From NCBI GenBank assembly GCA_965223105.1, contig OZ244987.1, forward strand, positions 4,650,001-4,714,000: a stretch of DNA of 64,000 nucleotides. Reading direction: 5' to 3'. The stretch is from JABDMH01 sp965223105. Its GTDB lineage: Bacteria; Bacteroidota; Bacteroidia; Chitinophagales; Saprospiraceae. This document shows positions 46,125 through 56,423 of the stretch, piece after piece (position 1 is the stretch's first letter; each line of letters begins with the position of its first letter). A program made the position numbers and the translations under genes. The notes below the pieces were generated by a model. It was not told the origin of the DNA. It made no database searches and saw only the letters and a program-made list of their open reading frames with translations.

Positions 46125-47801
46125 CTATTTCAGTTGCATCATTTCGATCCCCTGCCAATCTTCACCCACTTCCTTGGTTATCAAGGTAGCTGAACGATTA
46201 AGCAGTAGTCTGGCTGTTTTGTCTTCTGGATGACCTTTGACGACCTCTTGAAAGGTGACGGCAGCCATAGCGAATTCCTTTTGATGGAATTGTGTCATTG
46301 CTTGGTCAAAGGTTTCTATCGTTGCCAGCTTATGCTGATACAAGTCCTTGGGATCGCCGTTGATACACTCATAGAGTTCTAGAGGATGCTGCTTACCCTT
46401 AACTTGCACTAAGCCCAAATACCGAAAATCAAATGCCTCAGTATTGGTTAAACCTGCCTTAGAGTCACCAGTTAGGAGAATGGATGTCCCGTAATGTTTA
46501 GATAAGCTCTCTATACGAGATGCGGTATTGACCGTATCCGAAATAATCGCAGCATCCATACGTTCCAGGTCACCAGTAATGCCCATGATCAAATGACCGC
46601 TGTGCATCCCGACCCCGATTTGAACGGGTTTACGATCTTTCAAAACACGATGGCCATTGTAGTTCTCTAAACATTGATGCATTTCTACAGAAGCCTTTAA
46701 TGCCTGATCTGATCCACCGGGAAAAATAGCCATAAAACCATCTCCAAGGTATTGATTAATAAACCCTTTGTGCTTTCGAATGATGGGACCCATTCTCTTA
46801 TTGAAGGCATTGACGAATTGAAAATTATCCTCTGGCGACATGGTCTCTGAAAAAGTGGTGAAATCACGGATGTCTGCAAAAAGCACCGTGACCTGTCTTT
46901 CTACTGAATCACCAAGATTAATATCAGAGAGCTTGCTCTTCCCCAAAGAACGAATGAATTCATAAGGCACAAATCTCGTGCTTGCTTCATGCATCTTTCT
47001 GATGGCTTCTTCCCGCTCCTGGGCCTCTCGAAGACCCTTCTCATAAAGTCGAGCACTCTCAATCGCAGCTGCTGATTGGAGAGCAATGGTCGTAAGTAAT
47101 TTGAGTTCGGCGGCTGTAAACTCTTCTTCGTTGTCACGGGCAAGCATCAATAGCCCCAAGTTGTGATGCTTGACTTTTAATGGTGCATACATCAAGGTAC
47201 GTATACTGGCCAGGCCCTGAAGATCATGGATCTGATGAGCAGGAATGATCGTTGAAATACCCTTGGTGATCCAATTCTCTAAAAGTGTGGAATGCCTTTG
47301 GATCAATTTCTCTTGCTCAGGGAGGTCCCCATGACTCGCCATGATCTTGGGATCCGGATCATAAGGTTGTTGCAAAAGAAACAATCCCTGTGATGCTTGG
47401 ATGATCTGGGTTGCCTCTGTCAACGCGATTTTCGAAATGGAATCGGCATCGATCTTCTCCGATATCTTTTCACTGAAATCATAGATCATATTGATTTCAC
47501 GATAGAGGCCCAGTACCTCGGTCCCCATCTTTTTTTTCTCCAATTCCTTGGCCACGTAATGAGAAAGTAACGCAGCAATTAAATCTCCATTTTCACTCTG
47601 CGTAAATACCGCACCGATCTGATGATGGTGAGAGGTAATTTGAAACTCTTGTGATTCGGGTGCATTTCCATATTCCCACAACAACCTTCCCGCAATATCC
47701 TCGATACGTACAGAAGCACCCCATCGTTGACACAGCTCACCGAGCAGTGAGTGTACATTTTTGTCCTTTCTTAGTATTGATTTTAAGGTTCGTTGGGGCA
47801 T
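46125..47801 (-). CDS. GAF-domain class III adenylate/guanylate cyclase
   Basis: A 558-residue cytosolic enzyme making cAMP or cGMP. Order: short N-terminal domain (1-90), GAF domain (about 110-255), coiled-coil signalling helix with EREEAIRKMHEASTRFVPYE, cyclase catalytic domain (about 300-480) and a short C-terminal helical tail. Metal Asp310 in LFADIRDFT and Asp354 in YLGDG are present, and NTASRIESLSK holds the Asn/Arg pair for transition-state binding. It directly follows the lone receiver gene (gap 4 bases), so the receiver may control this enzyme. Confidence 0.88.
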   Translation of the reverse strand: MPQRTLKSILRKDKNVHSLLGELCQRWGASVRIEDIAGRLLWEYGNAPESQEFQITSHHHQIGAVFTQSENGDLIAALLSHYVAKELEKKKMGTEVLGLYREINMIYDFSEKISEKIDADSISKIALTEATQIIQASQGLFLLQQPYDPDPKIMASHGDLPEQEKLIQRHSTLLENWITKGISTIIPAHQIHDLQGLASIRTLMYAPLKVKHHNLGLLMLARDNEEEFTAAELKLLTTIALQSAAAIESARLYEKGLREAQEREEAIRKMHEASTRFVPYEFIRSLGKSKLSDINLGDSVERQVTVLFADIRDFTTFSETMSPEDNFQFVNAFNKRMGPIIRKHKGFINQYLGDGFMAIFPGGSDQALKASVEMHQCLENYNGHRVLKDRKPVQIGVGMHSGHLIMGITGDLERMDAAIISDTVNTASRIESLSKHYGTSILLTGDSKAGLTNTEAFDFRYLGLVQVKGKQHPLELYECINGDPKDLYQHKLATIETFDQAMTQFHQKEFAMAAVTFQEVVKGHPEDKTARLLLNRSATLITKEVGEDWQGIEMMQLK

Positions 47802-47805
47802 CAGA

Positions 47806-48186
47806 CTAGGCGATATTTAATACTTCTTCGGCAACCGCCAACATTTCGTCTGGATCAAAAGGTTTGGTCATATATCGGTCGGCACCCATCTCGATGCCTT
47901 TTTGGCGATCCACTTCTTGCCCTTTGGCCGTCAGTAGAATAATATAGACTCCTTCCATTTTCCATTGCCTCTTCACTTTGTGACAAACTTCCATTCCATT
48001 CATTTTCGGCATCATCACATCTAAAAAAACCAAGTTGGGTTTTTCCGTTTCAATGAGTTGCAGCGCCTCTTCACCATTTTCAGCAAAAAGAAGCTGTACC
48101 CCTTCATCCTCCAGATCTTCCAAAGTTTGTTCAATCAGCATCCGGATGTGAGCTTCATCATCCACAATCAGTAATTTCTGTTCCAT
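47806..48186 (-). CDS. Single-domain response regulator
   Basis: A 126-residue CheY-like receiver without output domain. Acidic pocket DD at 9-10, phospho-acceptor Asp56 (LVFLDVMMP), Thr86 (LLTAKG) and Lys108 (MTKPFD) are all present. It lies between a hybrid histidine kinase (74 bases upstream) and a GAF-cyclase (4 bases downstream) on the same strand, so it probably relays phosphate from the kinase to the cyclase or to another partner. Confidence 0.9.
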   Translation of the reverse strand: MEQKLLIVDDEAHIRMLIEQTLEDLEDEGVQLLFAENGEEALQLIETEKPNLVFLDVMMPKMNGMEVCHKVKRQWKMEGVYIILLTAKGQEVDRQKGIEMGADRYMTKPFDPDEMLAVAEEVLNIA

Positions 48187-48260
48187 TCAATGATCTATTG
48201 TTGGTAAAACATCTTAAAAATTAACGGTTGAATCTCCACTGACCTGGCATATCAACACCC

Positions 48261-51200
48261 TCACTGGTAGATGTAAAACAAAACGTGTTCCATACCTTTT
48301 TCAAATTTGAGTCTCTTAACGATTTCCCGTTCTCCGCTGTAGACAGAATTAAGCATAATGATATCGGGTTGGATCTCTACCGCTTCCTCAATCAAATTTT
48401 TACCACTGGCTTCCAGGACTTTGTAGCCCCTGGCGGTAAGTACCTCTGAGAGGGTATGAACCGTTGATTGATCTTCATCTACTACCAACACTTTCTTCTT
48501 GGATACACCTTGCTCGAGTAAGGTACCCACCTCATGAAACAGTTGGTCTGTGTCAATGGGTTTTGTTAAATACCGATCAACACCTATTCTAAGACCCCGT
48601 TCCTGATCCTGAATGATTGACAAGATAATGATGGGAATATCCATAGTCTCCGGATCATTCTTCAAGACCGCAGCTACATCAAAGCCATTGATTTCAGGCA
48701 TCATGACATCCAAGATGATCAAATCGGGTTTCTTAATCCTCACCAAATCTAAAGCTGCTTTCCCATCTGCCGCCTCTTTGACCTGGTAACCAGCATCGGT
48801 CAATTCTTGACGCAATAGTGATCGAATCGGCGTATCATCATCCACTACCAGAATGGTCTGGGATTCGGAAGAAGCTGGCACCTCGATCTGCTTTTTCAAA
48901 CTCCTTACAATACGATCCAATTGTAATGGCTTGTACTGAGATCGATCTCCCAAGACCGGGATCGAGAAAAAGAAAGTACTGCCCACACCATATTCACTTT
49001 TAAGCCAGATGATCCCACCATGGTGTTCAATAATCTCGCGACATATGGGCAAACCCAGTCCCGTACCCTGTGGCTTGTCGGTGAGCGTATCTCCGGCTTG
49101 GCGAAATCGTTCGAAGACTTTGTGCTTGTCTTCCTCGGCAATGCCAATACCGGTATCCTGAACCTCTACGATAATTTGCCCTTTGTCTTCATAAGCTTCC
49201 ACAGCTATACTGCCCTTGTTAGTAAACTTTACCGCATTGGAAAGTAGGTTGATCATCACCTGGATCAGTTTGTCTTGATCGGCTTGCACAATGGGCAAAT
49301 CAGAAGGTATATTCTTCTTCAAGAGTAGACCTTTTTCCTCAAATAAGGCTGAGGTGGCTGAAATGGCACGGTTGATCACATCTTGCAAGAACACGGGTTT
49401 CATTTGCCACTCCATGCGTCCCGATTCAATTTTGGCCAGGTCCAGGACATCGTTGATCAAGTGGGTCAAACGTTCACCTTCGGCAACAACCACGCCCAGG
49501 TTTTCTGAGACCTGTTTCATCGTACGTTTAATCTTTTGATCCTCCACCTTTACCGCTGGAAATATTTTATCCTCCAAGCGTTTTCTGATAATCTTAGCAA
49601 AGCCTAAAACTGATGTGAGCGGGGTACGCAATTCATGGCTGACTGTAGAAAGGAAAGCACTTTTTGCTTCGTTGGCATCTTCAGCTTGAGCCCGTGCCGC
49701 CTTGGCCTCTTCGTAAAGTTGGGCATTATGCAGAGCTATACCCACATGACTGGCAATCGTACTTAACAGCCTCTGATCATTTTCATCAAAACGATTTTCC
49801 CTCTCGGTACTTTGCACACTGATGACTCCAATAACCTCGTCTTCTACTGGAATCGGAACGCCTAGATAAGATGCTGCATTCTTACCCACCTGCTTAATCC
49901 CCAATTCGGAATATTCCCGATCAATGCTGTGATTAATCAATAGCGGTTCCTTGCTGGAAATAATTCTGGAAGTAAGGCCCTCTCCATATCGAAGGGGTTC
50001 CATTTGGTCTCCGTATTGGTACGGAAAATTGATAATTTGCGTTTCAGGATCTAAAATTGCCAAATAGGTAATATTGGCCCGAAAAAGCTCCCTCATCTGA
50101 TCTCCTACGAAGTTGACCAATGAGTTAGAGTCCAACTTCTCGGTAAGTGCCTGACTCACTCTATTTACGGTCGCCAACTCATCGACCCTTTGTTGAACCT
50201 CCCTAGTGCGTTCTTCAACTTTGCTTTCCAACTCACGTTGCTGTCTTCGTAAATGATTGGTCCGGCTTCGTACAATCGCATACATAAGGAGGACCAATCC
50301 AAGCAGATAAAGTACATATGCCCACCAGGTGAAATACCATGGAGGAGAGATTCTGAAAGTGAGTTCGGTGGGCTCAGAAACCTTACCATAAACATTCTTA
50401 GCTCTGGCTTTAAACTGGTAAACGCCTGATGGCAGATTGATGTATTCACGGCGGTTTTGTTTCGTCCATGCTGACCAGTCCTTGTCTAAGCCTACCAGAA
50501 AAGTCTGGTATTCAATTTCTTGTTCGCTCAAGTAAAACGGCGAGGCATATTCAACAGATACTGTATTTTCGCGGTGATTCAGTACCAGGTCCTGGGGTTC
50601 ATTGCCTGCTCCTCCATACAATAATGAATCATTGCCGAGATGGAAACTTCTCAGCTGCACCGCAAACGGGGGGACAGGAGGACTTTGCAAATTTCCCTCA
50701 TATCGGATCATGCCCTCCGAACCAGTAAACCACGCGATGGTGTTTTCAGGCGTACTGCTCTCGTCAATGGCTATTCCCCAAACTGGAAAATTCTTGATCT
50801 CACTGAAAGGGTCGTAGATCAGCTCCCTGGATCCCTCTGAGTTTTTGGCACTAATTACAACTCCTTTGCCAGCACCAAACCAGGTTCTGCCAAATGGATC
50901 TTTGACCGGATCGGCATAGCTGGGTGCATTGGGATCATAGAATTCCTGGTAGAAGGCAGTGTGTTCAACAAATACTTCACGATCAGGATCAAAAGTATAA
51001 ATCATGTGATCACTGACAAATTGGAGATCCCCATCGAGATTAAAGAAACTCACCGGACCATTGGGTAAGCCCTGCGAGGTATCATATAATGTCACCGGGG
51101 ATAATTCTAAATCCAGGCGATTATTTCTAAAGGCAGGCTCCAACCTGGCAATCGTATTTCGTTCCAAACCGTAAGCCCATAAGTAGCCCAGACTGTCTTC

Positions 51201-52637
51201 CATGAACGCACCAAGATCAGCAATAATCTTGTTGGTCCTGGATTCGATCTCATACTGCTGTGCATCTTCATTGAAATAAAAAGATGTTACACCACCCTGC
51301 TGCATACTGACATAAATTCTATCGGGATCTCGTTCAGAATGCAACATTTGTGTTACTCTGAAGTCGTAATTGACATTCTCACGAACATACTCAAATCTAT
51401 CGCCAATAATCTCGATGACACCCATCCCTCCACTGCCGGCATACAACCGGTTCCGATGCTCAATCAACCAGCCCGACTGGCCAAACGTACCTTCGATAAT
51501 TCGAAATCGTTGAGATGCCTCGTCATAATAGTAGATACCGTTGTTGCTCCCGACATATAAAACGCCATTATGATGCAAAGCATCAAAAATGATACTTGGA
51601 AGTCCAGACTCTATTCCCAAGCGCAGAAAAGGAGACTGTAGATTGATCTTCGAAATGCCATTAAACGTTGACATCCATAAAACACCCCTGGAATCGAGAA
51701 AGACATGGGTTACGGTATTGTCCTGAAGACCGTTTGACATGCTGATTTTCCTCAATAATTTGCCGGTTTTGTCAATAAAGAACAGCCCTTCACTAAAGGT
51801 ATTTAAGACAAAGCGACCATCATCCAAGGCTAAGCCAGGTAAGTAAAGTTCGCCTTTTAGGTGCGGATCTGCTTCGGTAACAAAAGGGGTAAAGGTTCTA
51901 CCATCATAGAGAAAAAACGCCCCGGCATCTCTGGTTCCAATCAAGAGGCGATCGTCATCATAAGGGAGGATGACGTAGATACGTTCATCACCAAATCGCT
52001 CACCACCAGGTACTACCCTAAAGGTATCATCCTCCATTACACAAAGGCCCACATTCCAAATACGTACGTAATACTTGTCTTCTACAATCGCACCAACATG
52101 GAAGTCACCATCGGCCCGGATGACCTTTATTTTCTCTCCGTCCCACTTATAAAGACGGGTGGTCGTACGAAAATAAACTGCTCCCTGCCAAAAATCAATC
52201 TCCCATACATCTAGAAAATCGCGCTCATCAGAAGGTACCTCACTCACGAGAGACTGGTACATAATCTGACCTCTTGCATCGGGTGCAAGTACCCCAAATT
52301 CCCCAATGGAGCCAACATAGATCTTTCCTTCATCATCCTTCGCCAGCGAGCGACTGCCTGATCCTCCCGGCACATCGATCAGTCTCCAATTGGCTCCATC
52401 ATACTCCAATACGCCCTGGCCATTGGCGAAATACATGATGCCTCGATGATCTTCAATCGCCCACCAATTCGTCGGTCCTGCTTCATAGTCTCGATACGAA
52501 TAATTGGTGATTAAGGGCTGACCAAGTTCCTCCTGGGCAACCAAAGGTCCTGGCATGCACAGGCAGATACAAACGACGAAATAGATCATCGCTATCCTGG
52601 TCAACCCTCTATGGAATGATGGGATTATTTTTCTCAT
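48261..52637 (-). CDS. Propeller-type hybrid histidine kinase with pseudo-receiver
   Basis: A 1458-residue hybrid two-component system protein. Signal peptide about 1-35; periplasmic two-component propeller about 45-680 (WAIEDHRGIMYFANGQGVLEYDG is one blade) and Y_Y_Y domain to about 755; membrane helix near 775 (WWAYVLYLLGLVLLMYAIV); GAF about 830-980; HisKA with His1001 (STVSHELRTPL); HATPase (LLSNAVKF, GIGIAEED, GTGLGLPICREI); full receiver with Asp1310. A second receiver-like segment (KVLVVDEDQSTVHTLSEVL) has Asn1430 in place of the phospho-Asp and stops after about 70 residues, lacking the Lys end. Unlike classical Bacteroidota HTCS it has no AraC output domain; output is likely by the next receiver and cyclase. 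Confidence 0.88.
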   Translation of the reverse strand: MRKIIPSFHRGLTRIAMIYFVVCICLCMPGPLVAQEELGQPLITNYSYRDYEAGPTNWWAIEDHRGIMYFANGQGVLEYDGANWRLIDVPGGSGSRSLAKDDEGKIYVGSIGEFGVLAPDARGQIMYQSLVSEVPSDERDFLDVWEIDFWQGAVYFRTTTRLYKWDGEKIKVIRADGDFHVGAIVEDKYYVRIWNVGLCVMEDDTFRVVPGGERFGDERIYVILPYDDDRLLIGTRDAGAFFLYDGRTFTPFVTEADPHLKGELYLPGLALDDGRFVLNTFSEGLFFIDKTGKLLRKISMSNGLQDNTVTHVFLDSRGVLWMSTFNGISKINLQSPFLRLGIESGLPSIIFDALHHNGVLYVGSNNGIYYYDEASQRFRIIEGTFGQSGWLIEHRNRLYAGSGGMGVIEIIGDRFEYVRENVNYDFRVTQMLHSERDPDRIYVSMQQGGVTSFYFNEDAQQYEIESRTNKIIADLGAFMEDSLGYLWAYGLERNTIARLEPAFRNNRLDLELSPVTLYDTSQGLPNGPVSFFNLDGDLQFVSDHMIYTFDPDREVFVEHTAFYQEFYDPNAPSYADPVKDPFGRTWFGAGKGVVISAKNSEGSRELIYDPFSEIKNFPVWGIAIDESSTPENTIAWFTGSEGMIRYEGNLQSPPVPPFAVQLRSFHLGNDSLLYGGAGNEPQDLVLNHRENTVSVEYASPFYLSEQEIEYQTFLVGLDKDWSAWTKQNRREYINLPSGVYQFKARAKNVYGKVSEPTELTFRISPPWYFTWWAYVLYLLGLVLLMYAIVRSRTNHLRRQQRELESKVEERTREVQQRVDELATVNRVSQALTEKLDSNSLVNFVGDQMRELFRANITYLAILDPETQIINFPYQYGDQMEPLRYGEGLTSRIISSKEPLLINHSIDREYSELGIKQVGKNAASYLGVPIPVEDEVIGVISVQSTERENRFDENDQRLLSTIASHVGIALHNAQLYEEAKAARAQAEDANEAKSAFLSTVSHELRTPLTSVLGFAKIIRKRLEDKIFPAVKVEDQKIKRTMKQVSENLGVVVAEGERLTHLINDVLDLAKIESGRMEWQMKPVFLQDVINRAISATSALFEEKGLLLKKNIPSDLPIVQADQDKLIQVMINLLSNAVKFTNKGSIAVEAYEDKGQIIVEVQDTGIGIAEEDKHKVFERFRQAGDTLTDKPQGTGLGLPICREIIEHHGGIIWLKSEYGVGSTFFFSIPVLGDRSQYKPLQLDRIVRSLKKQIEVPASSESQTILVVDDDTPIRSLLRQELTDAGYQVKEAADGKAALDLVRIKKPDLIILDVMMPEINGFDVAAVLKNDPETMDIPIIILSIIQDQERGLRIGVDRYLTKPIDTDQLFHEVGTLLEQGVSKKKVLVVDEDQSTVHTLSEVLTARGYKVLEASGKNLIEEAVEIQPDIIMLNSVYSGEREIVKRLKFEKGMEHVLFYIYQ

Positions 52638-52852
52638 TTTTTGATGCTATCTACAATGTAATAAATAGTGTATAAAGACCATTGATGAGTTTCCTGAGGT
52701 ATGTGTTTATCTTCCCAATGCACTGGTTTCGCCCTCGAGAAGATTCCAAATGGATTTTTAGATGATCCAAACTGATCATGCTGTGCGAGGCCTTTGGGAT
52801 CTTTCCATGTGGAACTCAAGAATCCCGGGTTGTCAAGCCCAATCTATTTTCT

Positions 52853-53272
52853 CTATTGCTTTTCCTCCATTTCTTTGACAATTTCCAGAAGAAAACGGAT
52901 TATGTCTGTTGTCGAAACAATTCCAACTACCCGATCTCCTTCCAAGACCGGGATAGCATGAAAATTATCCTCAATAAATATTGCAGCTACTTCGCTGACA
53001 CTCGCACTGACCTGAACATGAATCGGATCCTGCGTCATCAATTCACCCACCTTAGCGGATATTCTAGGATGCGTATCATCGCCTTCAGGTCCCAACTTCC
53101 TACGTATATCCAGGAGGCTTAGCATTCCCACCAATTGACCTTCCTCTAAAACAGGGGCGTGGCGTAGATTATGATTTCCAAAAGTGCGCTCGACTTCTAG
53201 CAGACTATCGTTCACATCAAAAGAAATCACCGAAGTACTCATGATGTCTGATATTGGTGTACTGGATCGCAT
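52853..53272 (-). CDS. CBS-domain pair protein
   Basis: A 139-residue cytosolic protein made of two CBS motifs: PISDIMSTSVISFDVNDSLL to VGMLSLLDIRRK, and VGELMTQDPIHVQVSASVSE to VVGIVSTTDIIRFL. CBS pairs bind adenosyl compounds and regulate enzymes or transport. I chose ATG 53272 (MRSSTPIS); the longer frame to 53395 adds 41 residues with poor character. No clear partner is adjacent. Confidence 0.8.
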   Translation of the reverse strand: MRSSTPISDIMSTSVISFDVNDSLLEVERTFGNHNLRHAPVLEEGQLVGMLSLLDIRRKLGPEGDDTHPRISAKVGELMTQDPIHVQVSASVSEVAAIFIEDNFHAIPVLEGDRVVGIVSTTDIIRFLLEIVKEMEEKQ

Positions 53273-53569
53273 GCTATTTCTACGGTTTTCATTGAAAAAC
53301 CACCAATATAGGCAATCGCGGTTTTCTCCTCGCGAAAACCGGGAAACAAGTGGTACCCGAGACGTCCTCTTCCCAACAGTGAAAGGGTAAACCAAACAAA
53401 ATCAATCTACTCCAATGGAGCTCCACAGCTGCCGTCTGAGACAACTTATCTTGCCTTGGTGTCTAGAGCTCAACCGATGGGATATCGGGGCATAGCTGGA
53501 TTGCTCCTGTACTTTGCAACCATTTGCCACTTGTGAGAGTCTCTACTGTAGATCCATCTCCAACTGATC

Positions 53570-55933
53570 ATGTTTCATAGCTTCATTCTCCTAACCTTTC
53601 GGAATCTGTGGAAACACAAAGTATACTCCTTTATCAACATTTTTGGACTGGCATTGGGTATAGCCGCCAGCATCTTGATCTTGTTGTGGGTACATGATGA
53701 AGTCAACTTTGACAGGTTTCTACCAAACGGAGATCGCCTACAGCAAGTCTACGTCTCGGCAAAGTTTGATGGGAAAATCAATACTTGGAGGTCAGTGCCT
53801 TTGCCTACTTATGAGGCCATGAAATCTGCCGATCATCGCATCACTAATAGTGTGGTAACCGGGTGGGGTAGCGAGCACCTGCTCACCGTGGGTTCAACCA
53901 GACTCATGATCGATGGACTCTACGTAAGTGAAGAATTTTTGGAGATGTTTGCTTTTCCGCTAAAGGTAGGAACAGCTGAACAAGTGCTTGATGATCCAAA
54001 CTCCATTGTCATCAGTGAATCTCTTGCCAAAGCACTCTTTGACGATGAGGATCCCCTCGGAAAAACCATCCGGCTAGATGACGAACATGATCTGATCGTC
54101 TCGGGACTACTGGAAGATGTGCCAGATCAATCCACTTTTCAATTTGACTATCTACTCACCTGGAAATTTCGGGAGCAGACCAATCCCTGGGTACGAGAAA
54201 ATACGACTAATTGGGGTAATTACTCCTTTCAAGTGTTTGTTGAAATTGGCGAAGATGCCGCTCCCAAAGAAGTTGAGGCGCAAATAAAAGATATGCTGAC
54301 TGAACAAGGTCAGGATGATATCGAACGTGAATTATTCTTCCATCCGCTTTACATGTGGCATTTGTATGGCAATTTTGAAAATGGTAAAAATATTGGCGGG
54401 CAAATTGATTACGTTCGACTTTTTACCACAATTGCCATTTTAATTTTGATCATTGCCTGTATCAATTTCATGAATCTGGCAACAGCCAGGTCTGAAAACC
54501 GTACACGCGAAGTGGGTGTCCGAAAAAGTGTAGGTGCCCAACGCAGTCAATTGATCATGCAATTTCTTGGAGAATCGTTGCTGATCAGCCTCATTTCTTT
54601 TACTGTAGCTGTTATTATCGTGCTGGGAGCCCTAGGTCCATTTAACCAAATGGTAGACAAATCCCTTTATCTGGATTTTACCTCACCAATCTTCTGGAGT
54701 GGAGCTTTGGGTATCATTCTTTTGACTGGCTTGTTGGCAGGAAGCTATCCCGCGATTTACCTCTCTTCTTTCAAGCCCAGCAGCATACTCAAGGGAGCTA
54801 TTAAAGTGGGCAAAGGTGCCGATACCCCCAGAAAAGTACTGGTAGTGTTACAGTTTGGGTTTTCCATCCTATTAATGGTAGCAGCACTGATCGTTTATCA
54901 GCAAATTTCACTGGTACAATCACGTGACCTGGGATATGATCAAAGCAATCTGATCAATTTTCGCAGAAATGATCAACTAGACAAAAATTATGAAGTGCTA
55001 AAAAATGAGCTGTTACAGAAGGGGCTTATCGAAGCTATGACGAGATCCAACAGTCGCATCACCAATATCAGTTCAAACAATTTTCTAGGTTGGCCCGGAA
55101 AACCGGAAGATCTGCGGGTAATTTTTACCACCATAACGACAGAATATGATTATGCCGAAACTTATGGAATCGAGATGCTTGAAGGCCGTGATTTTTCCCG
55201 TGATTTTATTTCTGACAGCAGTGCGATCATTATCAATAAGGCTGCGCTTGACCTGATGAATTTAGAAGATCCCATCGGCACAGAACTGGATCTCTGGGGT
55301 CAAAAGAGAAAACTGATCGGTGTAATTGACAATGTACTCATGGGCAGTCTATTTAGAGAGGTCAAGCCGCTCTTTATGGTTATGATGGACTGGGGAGGCG
55401 TAATCACGGCTCGCTTGCCCGCGGGCAGAGATGTACAAAAAACATTGTCCCAAATTGAAAGTGTTTTTGAAAAACACAATCCTGCTTATCCGTTCGAATA
55501 CAGCTTTGTAGATACAGAATTTGAAGAGAAATTTGCCACCATCCGGCTTACCCAACGCCTGGCTAGCATTTTTACCATACTTGCTCTAATTATCACCGGC
55601 CTCGGTTTGTTTGGATTGGCTTCTTATATGGCTGCACAGCGTACCAAGGAAATTGGGATTCGCAAAGTGCTGGGTGCAACGGTGATGAACCTGATCGGTC
55701 TCATTTCAAGGGAATTCACATTGTTGGTCGTTATCGCCATCGCAATTTCGGCTCCGATAACATGGTGGTTGCTGGATAATTATCTTCAGCGCTATCCCAT
55801 CCGGGTGCCTGTACATTGGTGGTTGTTTTTAGTTGTCGGTGGCTTGGTACTGGTGTTGACCTGGATCATTGTAGGCAGTCAGGCACGGCGAGCGGCTTTA
55901 ACCAATCCGGCCCGCTCTCTTAGGGATATGTAA
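53570..55933 (+). CDS. FtsX/MacB-like ABC transporter permease
   Basis: A 787-residue inner-membrane permease of the type common in Bacteroidota: N-terminal helix (YSFINIFGLALGIAASILIL), periplasmic MacB-like domain, FtsX bundle (IACINFMNLATARSENRTRE, VGVRKSVGAQRSQLIMQFLG), a second helix and periplasmic domain, and second FtsX bundle (MAAQRTKEIGIRKVLGATVM). No ATPase gene lies next to it, so its nucleotide-binding partner is elsewhere. Such proteins act in mechanotransmission or export. Confidence 0.85.
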   Translation: MFHSFILLTFRNLWKHKVYSFINIFGLALGIAASILILLWVHDEVNFDRFLPNGDRLQQVYVSAKFDGKINTWRSVPLPTYEAMKSADHRITNSVVTGWGSEHLLTVGSTRLMIDGLYVSEEFLEMFAFPLKVGTAEQVLDDPNSIVISESLAKALFDDEDPLGKTIRLDDEHDLIVSGLLEDVPDQSTFQFDYLLTWKFREQTNPWVRENTTNWGNYSFQVFVEIGEDAAPKEVEAQIKDMLTEQGQDDIERELFFHPLYMWHLYGNFENGKNIGGQIDYVRLFTTIAILILIIACINFMNLATARSENRTREVGVRKSVGAQRSQLIMQFLGESLLISLISFTVAVIIVLGALGPFNQMVDKSLYLDFTSPIFWSGALGIILLTGLLAGSYPAIYLSSFKPSSILKGAIKVGKGADTPRKVLVVLQFGFSILLMVAALIVYQQISLVQSRDLGYDQSNLINFRRNDQLDKNYEVLKNELLQKGLIEAMTRSNSRITNISSNNFLGWPGKPEDLRVIFTTITTEYDYAETYGIEMLEGRDFSRDFISDSSAIIINKAALDLMNLEDPIGTELDLWGQKRKLIGVIDNVLMGSLFREVKPLFMVMMDWGGVITARLPAGRDVQKTLSQIESVFEKHNPAYPFEYSFVDTEFEEKFATIRLTQRLASIFTILALIITGLGLFGLASYMAAQRTKEIGIRKVLGATVMNLIGLISREFTLLVVIAIAISAPITWWLLDNYLQRYPIRVPVHWWLFLVVGGLVLVLTWIIVGSQARRAALTNPARSLRDM

Positions 55934-56423
55934 GAGTGGCACAACGTATCTATGTGTGATCACTTCATTTGGTAAAAGTGAAAATCTTAGCTCTTTAACT
56001 TAGTAGCAATTAGGTCAACAAGATCCTTTGGGGAAAATGCCTCCGTATCGAGTGCACCAAATATTTTTTTTAGACATCTTGAATGATTTCCGAAGTACCA
56101 TCCATTTAAGTTTGAATATAATCATCATTAGTTGCTGCGCTATTTACAAGAGAATTACATTAAGTTGAAGAATGACCATCATTTTGAAAGTCACTTGTCA
56201 AAAATCGAAGGGCTCAAGGTCTAAAACTGCCCTGACGATTGGTTGCATCGTGCTCAAATGGCCATGTGAATGACTCTTGATTAGTGGAATGCAAGCACAA
56301 CTTCTTATATTCACAATGAAGGTCACTGCTTGGCATTCAGCCAGAGACATGAAGGTGGCCAATCTGAAAATGCCTTAAGATGGTTCGGTAAAAAATTTGG
56401 ATCTAAAATCAAAAAAATAAACA
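55934..56423. other. Intergenic, nothing firm seen
   Basis: About 490 bases, AT-rich, between the permease and the oxidoreductase gene. I found no gene; in particular the 2Fe-2S small subunit expected with the next gene is absent here. Confidence 0.5.
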
